From: Lamellibrachia satsuma | Lineage: Eukaryota > Annelida > Polychaeta > Sabellida > Siboglinidae | Direction: 5' to 3' | Assembly (NCBI GenBank): GCA_033239005.1 | Contig: BSQZ01000009.1 | Location: 5,643,252-5,707,251 of the forward strand | Length of the DNA stretch: 64,000 bases | Part shown: positions 22,777 through 34,865 of the stretch, piece after piece | Layout: each line of letters begins with the position of its first letter | Position numbering within the stretch: the first letter of the stretch is position 1 | Notes under the pieces: model-generated | Told to the model about the DNA's origin: nothing | Database searches by the model: none | Seen by the model: the letters and a program-made list of their open reading frames with translations, nothing else | Made by a program: the position numbers and the translations under genes

Positions 22777-23599
22777 CACGGTGGATTATAATAAGATGTC
22801 TTTCTGTTCAATGTTCTTAACAACACTGTTCTTAGCAACACAACTTATCAATTAAGAAAGGAAACATGGATGGCTGCTCACTACATTGGCCTCTTTTGTA
22901 TTATGCAGTAATTACCGTCGTTTTTGTAATGGTCGTGCGAAGCAAGGCCCACGATTGCTATTGTTTCATTAATAATGCATTGTGTTGAAATTTCGGCGTA
23001 TAATGCCATGGCTCTTGGGAGAATCCCGGGTCGACGGTCTAGGTAGTCAGAGGATTTGTCAGGTCCATCAACCGTTGTTGTTATGTTCAGCACGATTGAA
23101 CCTGATTGCCACCAGAAGCAACACTCGCCAGACATGGCACGTGTATAAAGAAGCAATGCAATGTAAACAACTGCCAAACGTACATGACCCGCCCTTGTAC
23201 GGTACCTGTCAATTACGTTTCAGGTATATTCACTTTGGTAGTGTCTACACAATCAGCAGCTAGCTTACTTCATTAATGTTCGTTGTGATTGAGCTCTTTC
23301 TAAATTATTTTACTTCCGCTACATCGTGTCCTCTACTTCTATGTTTTCAAAGACATTTATATCAACATGTTCATCATAACTTCGTCAACGTTAAATAACA
23401 CTTAAAAATGAGCTCCGTAAAATCGTTGTTTCCAGTTTCTCAAAACATTTTCTCTTACACGCTTTCGCATCTGTTTACTTGCTCCTCTTCAGATTAAGTA
23501 CAGCTTATCTTTGGATGATGTGTTCTCCATTCTTCTATACAATATTAAAAAGATATACAAAGGTTGGTTAATGCACTATTATTAGTTAATGTACTATTA
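22777..23599. other. Gene-free stretch, nothing recognised
   Basis: Short frames on both strands (up to 98 codons, 22881-23177 minus) without motifs. Confidence 0.4.
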
Positions 23600-23830
23600 T
23601 TGGTTAATGTACTATTCTTCTTCTTGTGTATCTACAGCCTCAGTTAGACCGTTGATGTCTCCTTGCAATCTCTCCAGCCACTTCGAGTCCACCATCTGTC
23701 CAATGCCTGATGTTGTCAATCGATGCCATTTTTCGTCTACCTCTTCGTTTGTCGGGTACATCTCCTTCTACGCTGGTTAGTACCAAATTATCTGGTCTTC
23801 TGTTCCAATGGCCGGACATAGCTAGCTTTC
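23600..23830 (-). mobile_element. LINE ORF2 C-terminal fragment
   Basis: Minus-strand translation gives GHWNRRPDNLVLTSVEG, then DVPDKRRGRRKMASIDNIRH and WTDGGLEVAGEIARR. This matches, segment by segment, the fragment at 55575-55990 (RGRRKMGWTDNMKHWTDG) and the well-known C-terminal GR.R..W.DNI..WTG motif of RTE-like or related LINEs. It is short and decayed. Confidence 0.6.
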
Positions 23831-24349
23831 TTCTATTATATTTAATTATATCTCTGCAAATGCTACATGGTTTCTAATTAGGCCTAAGCGAAACACCAAA
23901 TTTCCCTTTGAAGCAACACATGTTGCACTCACGTTAATGTCTATGTTCAACACCCGGATGAAGTATGATATAAAACAAAACATGGCTCCACAATTGCCAA
24001 TCAGGTGAAAGGCGGTCCCGTCTCGCAAATTGTGGGACGTATAAGAATATGAAGAAGACAGGATCCCTGACAGAAAATAACCACGGTGGCAGCACAGTTC
24101 AGCTTGGGCTGATGCTCTGGAAAAACTGATTGGTTGAACGAGGCCTCGTAAGATCATTTATGGTAATCACAATATTTATGCTAGTTAGAGTTAAAATAAA
24201 TGCAATGGGGTGAAAAATCGAGTTGGACTAAGTATGTCGTTCATCTACGAATAACGATTTTCTTCTAAACACTACGATTGGCATTTACATACTCAAGGTT
24301 TCGGCTACCGTCGGTAGTTTTCGTCAGCCGACTAGTTCTTCTTAAACAT
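23831..24349. other. Gene-free stretch before LINE
   Basis: No feature recognised. A 103-codon minus-strand frame (24157-23846) has no motif. Confidence 0.4.
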
Positions 24350-26178
24350 TATGGTAGAATATATTAACCCTCACATAATTGGTATAACTGAATCATGGGC
24401 CAACAAAGACAAATCACATGCTGAATTGAGACTTACAGGATTCGTAATGTTTAGGAGAGGTCGAATAGGAAGAAGGGGAGGGGGAGTTATGTTATATATT
24501 AAAGAGTCTATTCAGGCTTGCGAAATAAACATAGAAATGGAAGCAAATTGCGATGGAGCTGTTTGGTGCAACATAGTTACAGGAAATTAAACATTAACTA
24601 TTGAGTTAGTTTATCGCGAAGTCCGAACGTAAAACACAACACGCTATAAAGGAAGTGAATAAAGGGGAAATATCGTAATGGGAGATTTTAACCACGGACA
24701 CATGCAATGGAAATCTCTAGAGAACCAACAGTTTCTACTTTTAATTCAGGATAACTTTCTTACTCAACACGTGCTAGAACCAACCAGGAGAGAGAATGTA
24801 TTAGATTTAGTTTTATCTTCACAAAATGAATTAGTGGACAATGTTAAAATTCATGAACCATTGGGTAACAGTGATCATAATCAAATACATTTTGACATCA
24901 AAGTAAAATCGGAAAGTACAAATAATAAAATACATGTTCCACAAAGGTAAATATAAAGATATGAGAAAATACTTAACAAAGCTAGATTGGAATAACATGC
25001 TGGGGTGAAAGACTGAAGAATAATGTTGGAATATTCTAAAATATGAAATTGGGAGTATCCTTTATCAATGTGTTCCTTGAAAAAACAAGGAAAACGGTCT
25101 AGAATGAAACACTTATGAACAGAAGTTATTAGAAAAATAGCGTAGAAAACAAACTATGTGGAGGGTTTATAGGCGTACCAGAAAGGATGAAGACTACAAA
25201 AAGTACAAAGAGGCACTTAATGCAGCTACGAATGAAATTAGACAAACTAACAGAAACTGTGAAAAAAATTAGTATATAGCATAAAACATGACAGCAAGAG
25301 TTTGTATGCATATATCAGGTGTAAAGAAAACGTACGAGACAAGGTTGGACCACTAGAAGACAGTACTGGAAACATAATATCACAAGGTTTAATACCTAAA
25401 TGGGTACTTCATTAAGTGTTTACCAGAGAGGATATTAATTCATTACTAGTTCCAGATGCTACATTCCAGGCGGCTAAAGACTATTTAGGACAGTTAATTG
25501 TAACTCCAGAAATGGTAGCTAAGGAAATAAAGGTAATGAAGGACAATAAATCACATGGAGTGGATTGAATTTCTCCAAAACTACTAATGGAAACAGTAGA
25601 ACAAATCAGTATACCACTTGCAAAAGTGTTCAATTTGTCATTAAAAGAGGGAGTGGTTCCTTTTGAATGGAAAGAAGCAAACATCATGCCATAATTTAAA
25701 AAGGGTTCGAGAAATAAGTCAGAGAATTACAGACCAGTTAGTTTAACATCAGTGATTTGTAAATTATTAGAAGGGTTAATTAAAGACCATGTGGTGGTCT
25801 TCCTTGTTAGGCATACATTATTAAATCCATCTCAATATGGATTCCATTCCTAAAAGCGAGGTCATGCTAAACAAACATGGTATGTTTTTTATCACTAAGT
25901 GGATAGACGAGGAATCACTACTATATATTATATACATGTATTATAGATTTTCAGAAAGATTTTGACAAAGTGCCACATCAAAGATTACAACTTAACTTAA
26001 AAGCCTGTGGTATCGGGGACGACATAATCGACTGGATAAAACACTATCTGACTGACAGGAGATAACGTGTTGTAGTAGATGGGGAGGTTTCAAACTGGAA
26101 ATCAGTTTTGAGTGGGGTACCACAAGGATCAGTATTAGGACTTTTATTATGCTTAATATAATATATCAATGACTTGGA

Positions 26179-26302
<124 letters not shown>

Positions 26303-26516
26303 CAAGCAACGTGCTGACATTTTTGGATGACACAAAAGTTTTTAGAAGGGTTAACAATGATGGTGATAAACAACATTTACAAAACGATCTAGACAACCTA
26401 GTTAAATTGTCTGAGAAATGGCATGTTGATAAAATTTGGGAAATTTAAATGCCTACATACAGGACACGGGAACTTGGAGGTAAACTATACAATGGGAGAT
26501 TCTGTTCTAGTAGGCT

Positions 26517-26640
26517 AGGCTACACATAGATGAGAAAATTGTTGGACTCTCGATAAGCTAATGGCTTCCTTGTCCACTTGCTATCTGGAACTTGTTGTTT
26601 GAGATGGCAGTCTTGTTAAATCTTGTTAAATCTAGTAGTT
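26517..26640 (+). mobile_element. Nested LINE 3'-end fragment of the same family
   Basis: Inside the RT C-terminal region the host LINE is broken after GGGAGATTCTGTTCTA by a piece reading TACACATAGATGAG, TTGGACTCTCGATAAGC and TTGTCCACTTGC. This is the same 3' tail that ends the host copy at 27140-27260. The host sequence resumes at about GTTACAGTAAATGCTGATAT. It is a ~120-bp, extremely 5'-truncated insertion of the same family into itself. Confidence 0.7.
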
Positions 26641-27270
26641 ACAGTAAATGCTGATATAACATACACGGAAAAAAGCTAACTATACCTGTATTAAGCAATA
26701 GTTAGGCCTCGTTTAGTGTACAAGCTTGGAGATCATATCGTACGAAGATTATAGATACGCCTGAAAGAATACAGGGAGAGCAACTACAATGATTCCAGAA
26801 CTGAGATAACTTAGTTATAAAGAACGACTGAAAGAATGTGGTTCAACAACATTAGAAACAAGGCGGTTAAAAGGAGATCACATTTTTTAAAGATGTTGAA
26901 TGGGTAAGAAAATATTGATACAAATTTTTTTCTCACTCAAGGAAGATAATAAAACTGGAGGACATGAGGTAACATTAGTAAAGGATCAATGTAGATTGGA
27001 CATCAGGAAGCACTCGTTATCACAGAGGACAATCAATGAATGGAACAAATTATCTACAGATTGTGTAACTGCTCACAGCGTGAATATGTCTAAAAACACG
27101 GTTGCCATATCTCACGAGGGCGGATTACACTTAGATTAAAAATGTTGGACTCTCGATAAGCCAATGGCTTCCTTGTCCACTTGCCATGTGGGCCTTTGCC
27201 TTGGATGCCAATGGTCAATCTTGTTCTGCTAGCCGGTTGGTTTGGCAAGCAGGCCATCCCATACGATAAG

Positions 27271-28411
27271 TAAATCTTAATAAGTAAATCTCAATAGTTG
27301 TGTTTAGAAAAAAATCGTTATTCATAATATTATCTACCAACTTGATGAACATTTTCACGAATATGTCGTTAATTTTATGTATTTATGTAACTATGCATAC
27401 AAAATTTCCATAATGCTTGGGGATGATTGAAGAAAAAATTCAGTTCCTCAATCTCTATGCAATGTACGTAGTCTTACGTCGCTACCTCGTGACGTCAATG
27501 ATTGGCACCGGTATAGAGGCACTGGGGTAATCGACCTGACATAAATGGTTCCCGTGAGGTGAGCATGCAAACGACCAAATCGGCAATTATGATGCACGAT
27601 ACGCTGTAGATGGAAGGTTATCAAGCAATGAATACATAGTTTATTTATTTATTCGCCGACGTTTATCGGTTCCCCGTGGATCGCACAATACGGGTCCAAT
27701 TATAGATTCGCATCTGACATTAACGGAAATATAATGGGAATAGATAAAACACGGTGGCTACGTGGGAACTAATGCTGTAAATAATTATAAAATTGAGCGT
27801 AGTGAGCGTCTGCAAGCAAAATAAGTAAACTTGTACATGAACAGTTTCGTGCACTTAGAAATCTCGTTGGACCACGCGAGAAGTTGGTACAAGCGACGTT
27901 AAATGAAAGATGAGTTATACGATTTTATTTATTTTGTAAAAACAGATTTGGCGTGTATCAGCACTTGAGTTCTCATCTACTTTTTACTGATGATACCTTT
28001 TATATTCACGGTAATTTTTTATTCTGTTTAAGCTGACTGGGTGGGGACAGTTTCAAATTAATATACGGAAGTCAAGTTTAACTGATAATCTTAAATGGGG
28101 ATACTTGTTAGTGCAGTGGTTGAAAGGGACTTAAACTATGGGGCAGAAACATGCAGATCACTTAATGTATGCTGGACCAATTGGCTGGGTGCTACCTAAA
28201 CGAATATTATATAAACCACTCAACATCTGGACATAACACATGACAAATAAAGAATTATCCATGAAAACACGAACGATCCTATGGGTGGTCCCATCAGCTA
28301 TCAAAGTTCAGTCAAACGTATAACATTGCGTATTGGTGGGTGGTGGATTAGTCATCACCACGTTTCGCGGGACAAATGAATGCTTCATCTTATGTCCTTC
28401 ACCACGTATTG
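27271..28411. other. Gene-free stretch, nothing recognised
   Basis: AT-rich, no supported exon, repeat or SINE head seen. Confidence 0.4.
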
Positions 28412-29324
28412 AGGAGGCGGGTGGTGGTCTGAGGGGGCTGTTGGTGGTTGGTGGTATGAGGGGGTGGGTGGTGGTCTGATGGGGTTGGTGGTGGTCTGAG
28501 GGGGTGGGTGGTGGTTTGAGGGGTTGGTGGTGGTCTGAGATTGTGGGTGGTGGTCTGACGGGGTGAGTGGTGGTCTGAGGGGGAGTGGGTGGTGGTCTGG
28601 GGGTGGGTGGTGGTCTGAGGGGTTGGTGGTGGTCTGAGAGGTTGGGTGGCGGTCTGAGGGGGTGAGTGGTGGTCTGGGGGGGGGTGGTGGTCTGAGGGGT
28701 GGGTGGTGATCTGAGGGGTTGGTGGTGGTCTGAGGGGGAGTGGGTGGTAGTCAGAGGGGGTGAGTGGTGGTCTGAGGGGGTGGGTGGTGGTCTTAAGGGG
28801 GTGGTGGTCTGAGGGGGGTGAGTGGTGTTCTGAGGGGGTGAGTGGTGGTCTAAGGGGTGGGTGGTGGTCTGAGGGGGTGAGTGGTGATCCGAGGGGGTGA
28901 GTGGTGGTCTGAGGGATGGGTGGTGGTAGAGGGGGTGGGTGGTGGTCTGATGGGGTAAGTGGTGGTCTGATGGGGTGGATGGTGGTTTGGGGTGTTGGTA
29001 GTGGTCTGAGGGGGTGGGTGGTGGTCTGAGGGGGTTGGTGGTGGTCTGAGGGGTGGGTGGGGGTCTGAGGGGTGGGTGGTTGTCTGAGGGGGTGAGTGGT
29101 GGTCTGAGGGGGTGGATGGTAGTCTGGGGTGTTAGTAGTGGTCTGAGGGGGAGTGAGTGGTGGTCTGAGGGGGTTGGTGGTGGTCTGAGGGGTGGGTGGT
29201 GGTCTGTGGGGGTTGACGGTGGTCTGAGGGGGTGGGTGGTGGTCTTAGCGGGTGGGTGGTGGTCTGAGGGGGTGGGTGATGGTCTGAGGGGGTTGGTGGT
29301 GGTCTGAGGGAGTGGGTGGTTGTC
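28412..29324. repeat. G-rich ~20-bp minisatellite, array 1
   Basis: About 45 imperfect units of roughly 20 bp built from GTGGTCTGAGGGGGTGGGTG, with length variants. The + strand has four or more G-runs per 40 bases throughout, a dense G-quadruplex-forming potential. A 344-codon Pro/His/Thr-rich frame on the minus strand is a by-product. Confidence 0.95.
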
Positions 29325-29628
29325 CGAACAAATACTAAACACTGTACGTTATTTTGACTTTGAGAACTTGTGCGACGCCCTCGATCAAACGGAGACAATA
29401 TACGTGACCTGCGTGCGTCCGTTGTTGTGCTCATGTTATTGCTACTTAAATTACAAAATGCAGTAAAATGTTACGAAAACTACATCGTAAACACTTTAAA
29501 CAAATGCGTTAACTATGCACAGCTCTGCTCCCATAGTTTCTGCAACCTCGTAAATAACGAAGATACATCACAAAAAAACTTCGGGCGTCGGTCTTGCAGA
29601 CGACGTCATATCTTATTATGCATGCTTC
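29325..29628. repeat. 304-bp module, copy 1 (frameshifted)
   Basis: Starts CGAACAAATACTAAACACTG and ends TTATTATGCATGCTTC. It is nearly identical (I estimate above 93%) to 30622-30925. Relative to copy 2 it has lost one base near 29395 (GAGACAATATACG against GAGGCTATTATGCG) and gained one near 29573, which breaks the frame open in copy 2. Function unknown. Confidence 0.85.
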
Positions 29629-30621
29629 GTGCTGGTTGTCTGAAGGGGTGGGTGGTGATCTGAGGGGGTGGTGATGGTCTGATGGGTGAGTGGTGGTCTG
29701 AAAGGGTGGGTAGTGATCTGAGCGGTTGGTGGTGGTCTGAGGGGGAGTGGGTGGTGGTCTGAGGTGTTGGTGGTGGTCTGAGTGGTGGTCTGAGGGGGAG
29801 TGGGTGGTGGTCTGAGTGGTGGTCTGAGGTGTTGGTGGTTGTCTGAGGGGTTGGTGGTGGTCTGAGGGGAGTGGGTGGTGGTCTGAGTGGTGGTCTGAGG
29901 TGTTGGTGGTTGTCTGAGGGGAGAGGGTGGTGGTCTAAGGGGGTTGGTGGTGGTTTGAGGGGGTGGGTGGTGGTCTGAGGGTGGGTGGTGGTCTGGGGTG
30001 TTGGAGGTGGTCTGAGGCGGAGTGGGTGGTGGTCTGAAAGGGTTGGTGGTGGTTTGAGGGGTGGCGGTAGTCTGAGGGGGTGGGTGGTGGTCTGAGGGAG
30101 TGAGTGGTGGTGTGAGGGGGTGGGTGGTGGTCTGAGAGGTGGGTGGTGGTGTGGGGGGTGGGTGGTGGTCTGGGATGTTTGTGGTGGTCTGAGGGGGAGT
30201 GGGTAGTGGTCTGAAGGGGTTGGTGGTGGTTTGAGGGGGTGGTGGTAGTCTGAGGGGGTGGGTGGTGGTATGAGGGGGTGAGTGGTGGTGTGAGTGGGTG
30301 GGTGGTGGTCTGAGGGGCCGGTGGTGGTGTGAGGGGGTGGGTGGTGGTCTGGGGTGTTGGTGGTGGTCTGAGAGGGAGTGGGTGGTTGTCTGAGGGGGTT
30401 GCTAGTGGTCTGATGGGGTGGGTGGTGATATGAGGGGGTGTGTGGTGGTCTGAGCGGGTGGGTGGTGGTCTGAGGGGGTTGGAGGTGCTCTGGTGGGATT
30501 AGTGGTGGTCTGAGGGGGTGGGTGGTTGTCTGAGGGGTGATCTGAGGGGTGGGTGGTGGTCTGAAGGGGTGGGCGGTGATCTGTGGAGGTGCGTGGTGGT
30601 CTGAGGGGGTGGGTACTGGTT
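29629..30621. repeat. G-rich ~20-bp minisatellite, array 2
   Basis: Same unit family as array 1, about 990 bp, richer in GTGGTCTGAGTGGTGG and GGTGTTGGTGGT variants. A 340-codon minus-strand frame is again a by-product. G-quadruplex potential as for array 1. Confidence 0.95.
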
Positions 30622-30925
30622 CGAACAAATGCTAAACACTGTACGTTATTTTGACTTTGAGAACTTGTGCGACGCCCTCGATCAAACTGAGGCTATTATG
30701 CGTGACATGTGTGCGTCCGTTGTTGCGCTCATGTTATTGCTACTTAAATTACAAAATGCAGTAAAATGTTACGAAAACTACATCGTAAACACTTTAAATA
30801 AATACGTTAACTATGCACAGCTCTGCTCCCATAGTTTCTGCAACCTCGTAAATAACGAAGATACATCATAAAAAACGTCGGACGTCGGTCTTGCAGACGA
30901 CGTCATATCTTATTATTCATGCTTC
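30622..30925 (+). repeat. 304-bp module, copy 2, with an 80-codon open frame
   Basis: Carries a + strand frame at 30629-30871 starting MLNTVRYFDFENLCDALDQT, with a hydrophobic run VVALMLLLLKL in the middle and ENYIVNTLNKYVNYAQLC then NNEDTS before the stop. The composition is protein-like rather than repetitive. I do not recognise it, and there is no splice or promoter evidence. The identical layout in copy 1 is frameshifted. It may be part of a transposon terminal repeat or simply unique DNA caught in the duplication. Confidence 0.5.
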
Positions 30926-31024
30926 CAACTCGACAAATGCCGGTGCAACAGGCAAACTGAAAAATGTCCACGCAACAAATTTCAATATCTTTTTCGCACT
31001 TCTGTGTACAGTAATATAAATCAA
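30926..31024. other. Spacer
   Basis: Unique short spacer between the module and the tandem duplication. Confidence 0.4.
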
Positions 31025-31807
31025 TGTGTGGAGTCTGTCTAGTTTCTAACTTATCGCGTGTCTTTTAAACATTTGCAACATAAACAATCACACCTGTTGG
31101 CAAGTCAACAACTGTTAGCTCAAATCAAGTCACAAGTCCATAAACTGCACGTCAAGTCATGTCTCAAGTCAATTACCTCCAAGTCCACGCCAAACCTCGA
31201 GTCATTTTCTGAATTCAAAGTCAAGTCAAGTCACTATATGGCGTTCACCGTGATTCACCCGGTTATGTTATCAAATGCATACATTAGTTAAGAAACGCAT
31301 TTTACCTCCAATGACGATATTAAATAGATAGTAGGCCTTGTTATTTCGTTTGAGGGAATTAGTTGGATATATTTTAGTAAGAATTGTATAATATCCCACT
31401 ATGAAACAGCAGTTAAACTATAATTATGATGGATTACCTGTTTGTTTATTCAGTATATAATATTTGTAGTTTTCAGTCACATACAGCTTTGTTAACAGCA
31501 CGTACAGACCAAATTAAAAAAAAAATTAATTAGTTTAGAACTTTTCCCACAAGTCAACTTAAATAGAACTTTAGATCATCGTGAATATAAAATATGTCAT
31601 CAGTAAAAAGTTGCCGACAACACAAGTGCACGGGGGGGGGGGCGCTGACGTAAAACAGATGCCCCTTTGACATTACTTACTAAAAAATAGTGACGTGTGA
31701 TGACGCATGGTAGATTCAGGCGCAATGTACAATTACGTTCACAGACTAAATCACCACTGGCTTTGTTAATCGCGGTTCGGTAGAAGAACTGCGGGTCATG
31801 CCATCAC
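31025..31807. repeat. Large tandem duplication, copy A (CAAGTC-rich)
   Basis: Starts TGTGTGGAGTCTGTCTAG and ends GAACTGCGGGTCATGCCATC. It holds a block with many CAAGTC words (31100-31235), then GATAGTAGGCCTTGTTATTT and AACTAAAAAATAG-type text. An 11-base G run sits at 31632-31642. Compared with copy B it has extra segments around 31235-31310 and 31455-31600. Confidence 0.85.
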
Positions 31808-32312
31808 TGTGTGGAGTCTTGTGTTCTAACTTATCGCATGTATTTTAAATGAGAAATAATCAGACCTGTTGGCAAGTCACCAGCAAGTCACAAGTCAATA
31901 GCCGGCACGTCAAGTCAAGTCTCAAGTCAATTACTTCCAAATCCAAGTCAAGTCTTGAGTCATCTTTCTGAATTCCGCCAATGACGATATAAAATAGATA
32001 GTAGGCCTTGTTATTTTGTTTGAGGGAATTGGTTGGATATATTTTAGTAAGAATTGTAGAATATCCCACTATGAAACAGCGGTTAAACTAATATGATGGA
32101 TTTCCTGTTTGTTTATTCATCAGCAAAAAGTTGCCGACAAGACAAGTGTACGAGAGGCGCTGACGTAGCACAGATATCCCTTTGATATTACTTACTAAAA
32201 AATCGAGTGACGTGTGATGACGCATGATAGATTCAGGCACAAAGTACAATTACATTCACAGGCTAAAGCACCACTGGCTTCAGTAGAAGAACTGCGGGTC
32301 ACGCCATTGCTT
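31808..32312. repeat. Large tandem duplication, copy B
   Basis: Repeats copy A from TGTGTGGAGTCTTGTGTTC to GAACTGCGGGTCACGCCAT, including the CAAGTC block, ATAGATAGTAGGCCTTGTTA and GTGACGTGTGATGACGCATG. It is about 280 bp shorter through internal deletions. Unit class unknown; CAAGTC-rich blocks are seen in some non-autonomous elements. Confidence 0.85.
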
Positions 32313-33255
32313 GCACAGTAAGTAAGACGTTTCCTTCGATTCCATTCTGTAAGCATCGTCGCTCTGTAAATATTGTAACTGTATGTGTCCTTTAGTGGTC
32401 ACAATCGTATCAGTTAGTTATGCCGGTTTCGTCCATATTCCAGACGTGGGCATGCAGCTGTAAAGGGTGCGTATCCAGCCAGCACTACTCTTGAGACAAC
32501 GAAGAACTGTTGAATTTTCGCTTGGTTGAACGCCACTGCGCGTGCCAGATTCGTTCGGTGTGGTGCTCGTACACTAAGGCCAGAAAAGAAGCCACGTAGC
32601 TAATCCTTGCCTGTCATCTTGCGACATATGCTTATCTGTCTTTTCTACCACCTCGAACGCGAGACATCTCACACCAAACGTCGGTTAGACCATAATTATA
32701 ACGCCTTTTCCAAGAACTGCACGTGATCGCATATTACCGTTTCAATTTCTTTGGACACTACAGTCTCTTTGAGTACTAATCTCATAACTGCTTTTTTAGT
32801 ACACTGGGCCGTCTATCTGCCTACGCAGTGTTCGTGCAGGTACACGAAACTCCTTGCTGCCACGTATCAGCGGTACGAGCCCAGCACCACCGTCGACAAC
32901 TTACAACGTCTCAATGTAGCTGTCCTTGTCTATCTTGGTAGTTTACTTCGAACCGTGTCTCTGTAAATAAAATCTTCACTAATTGTATGTATGAATGAAT
33001 AAATTTAACACACGGTCTACAGGTGCGACAAAACGGCTACCAGGAGGCGTCTGAACTTTACATTTAGCGGTGGTATTTCACCCCACCCTACCCTACGACT
33101 CTTGATAGTGCATACTTTGACCGACCCGGTCGTTTCATTGATTTATCCAAAAGACACGATAAATTATATCGATCCGTTTTCTGGAAGGAAATGCGCCAAC
33201 ACGTCCACTATAGCACTGTCCTTCTTTCTTGATATCGGTTTCCCGGGGGAGGGTC
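32313..33255. other. Gene-free stretch, nothing recognised
   Basis: Short open frames only. Nothing resembling an exon with good splice sites. Confidence 0.4.
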
Positions 33256-33430
33256 CAGGACAGAGGCGTAGCTGGAGGATGGGGGGGTCAAAATAAATCC
33301 TGGATGAAAAACAAAACATATTCTACATTAATATGTATTGCAGACCAAATCCACACATCGCTCGCTCGGATGGTCCTCCAATAACAACATCCTGCCTACG
33401 CTCCTGGTTCAGTTAGTAGGCCCTACGTCA
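33256..33430. mobile_element. Possible MITE remnant
   Basis: GGACAGAGGCGTAGCTGGAGG near 33258 and GCCTACGCTCCTGG near 33392 look like inverted termini, and GTAGGCCCTACGTCAGAACTAG just after resembles text in the insertion at 52853-53116. Weak. Confidence 0.3.
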
Positions 33431-34130
33431 GAACTAGTTGACAAAATGAGAGAATCTATCTCTCCGTATGTCTACTTGCAAAAAACAGGCCAATTTGTAA
33501 AATTTGGGGAAACGCTCAACAAAACGTCTTGAGTATAATATTATGGCAAAAATTAAGGTCCACCAACGTAACGAGGCGTGTTCCCCCAAACCCGCACCTT
33601 TTTAGCTGTCATTTCACGGTAATTTTGTACGACTATTATTTTTATTTATGCCCTGCTGATGTTTAACGACAGTCCCTGAGCTCGTTTGCTACGGACGGAC
33701 GCATTGATAACAAGTAATTGTTGGTAAAGGTAATTTAATAATTGTATTTATATAGCTTAACAGCTAGCCCCGATTAGCATACTCATTGGGGAAACAATGT
33801 TATACATACATATCGCTGAGAGACAGCATAATGTATCAGCTAACGCAGACATTCTCATCCCGAAAAACAATTACTAAATGACAAGTAAAAGTAGTGAAGG
33901 TGAGGCGGTCTTTTGTTCCACCAGGCCTCCAGTAATAGAATCCCCCAACCCCCAACTCAACAAAAATCATGCGTGAAAGGTTACCGCTTACAAAACCACT
34001 CTCACTTGTGGAGGCACTTAGCGAATAAAAACAAGTCGACAAACCCATAAATGGTCAACCTTTGCCCCCTCACAATTAACAGTAGGCGAATCTAGACTTG
34101 TACTGGTACCCGACTGCCTCTGATTATCGG
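33431..34130. other. Gene-free stretch upstream of candidate first exon
   Basis: No exon or repeat recognised. GC and CpG content rises from about 34120. Confidence 0.4.
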
Positions 34131-34223
34131 CGGTGTCGTCTGCGTGTGCGATCGAGTGCCGGCAGCGAGCGTGTTCGGCGGGAAATGTAGAGTTACTATA
34201 GATAGCTCGCGAACAGTGCGAAG
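34120..34223 (+). promoter_or_regulatory. CpG-enriched 5' region of candidate gene
   Basis: Around 100 bases with many CpG dinucleotides (TCGGCGGTGTCGTCTGCG, GCGATCGAGTGCCGG, AGCGAGCGTGTTCGGCGGG), in sharp contrast to the CpG-poor surroundings, directly before an ATG in the context GCGAAGATG. No TATA box at the expected place. This is inferred as a promoter or 5' UTR only because of the exon that follows. Confidence 0.35.
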
Positions 34224-34256
34224 ATGTCAGACGACGAAAGTTCAGTCGATACCAAA
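34224..34256 (+). CDS. Candidate first coding exon (11 codons), unknown protein
   Basis: ATG in a purine-A context (GCGAAGATG) opens MSDDESSVDTK, an acidic serine-rich N-terminus common in nuclear and cytosolic proteins. It runs straight into AAA|GTAAGT, a consensus 5' splice site. The exon length of 33 bases leaves phase 0. The preceding ~100 bases are CpG-rich as in a promoter. The gene would read rightwards. I could not find its next exon in the following 30 kb, where repeats dominate, so it may have a long first intron. No family can be named from eleven residues, and a coincidental ATG plus donor remains possible. Confidence 0.4.
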
Positions 34257-34865
34257 GTAAGTCTGACTTTAATTCTGGCGAGATTGCGTTGTTGTATGTT
34301 GTCGTCTAGCGACAGGTTTGCGCTGAATGGACTCGACTTCGAGCCGGTGAGCCCCGATCATGGACGGTGGGAGCCTACGCGGGGGCCTGGGCCAGACCAT
34401 GTCAAAGAATTAATCGCCCGCGACATTATGATTTATTATGACGTACACGTCCGGTTACATGCACTATGTCTATGAAGACATTGGGCGCGCCGTCGTTGCT
34501 TTATTAGTTAGAGATTTAGGAAATTCACATAAATTAAATTATACAGACCAAGACACAAATGTTGTGTCTTGGTCTTGGAGCGACACTTGGACTTGGTGAA
34601 GTTGATCTTGCAGGCACCGTTTTTGACACTCGCTATCTTGGTGAATTAAATTGTTCTGCATTCGTAATTATTAACAAATTAAACAGGAAATAATAAAACA
34701 GAGGAACACATCTTGATAGCATGATGAACACCCAGAGGCAGTAGTTCTTGATTAGACACTATGCATCCGGTAGCTTTTGATCATAGCCATTAGGAGAGCA
34801 CCTTTGACAACATTATAACGAACAGCCAGTAGGTTTTGATTACCTGGTGTACAGTGTACTGTGCA
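34257..34865. other. Possible first-intron sequence
   Basis: A short inverted pair, AGACCAAGACACAA (about 34548) and TTGTGTCTTGGTCT (about 34563), forms a perfect 14-bp hairpin. Otherwise no feature. Confidence 0.4.

Noticed and set aside
28308..30628. Two ~340-codon Pro/Thr/His-rich minus-strand frames
   Set aside because: Products of the G-rich ~20-bp minisatellite. No start context, splice sites or non-repeat domain; the frame follows the array boundaries.
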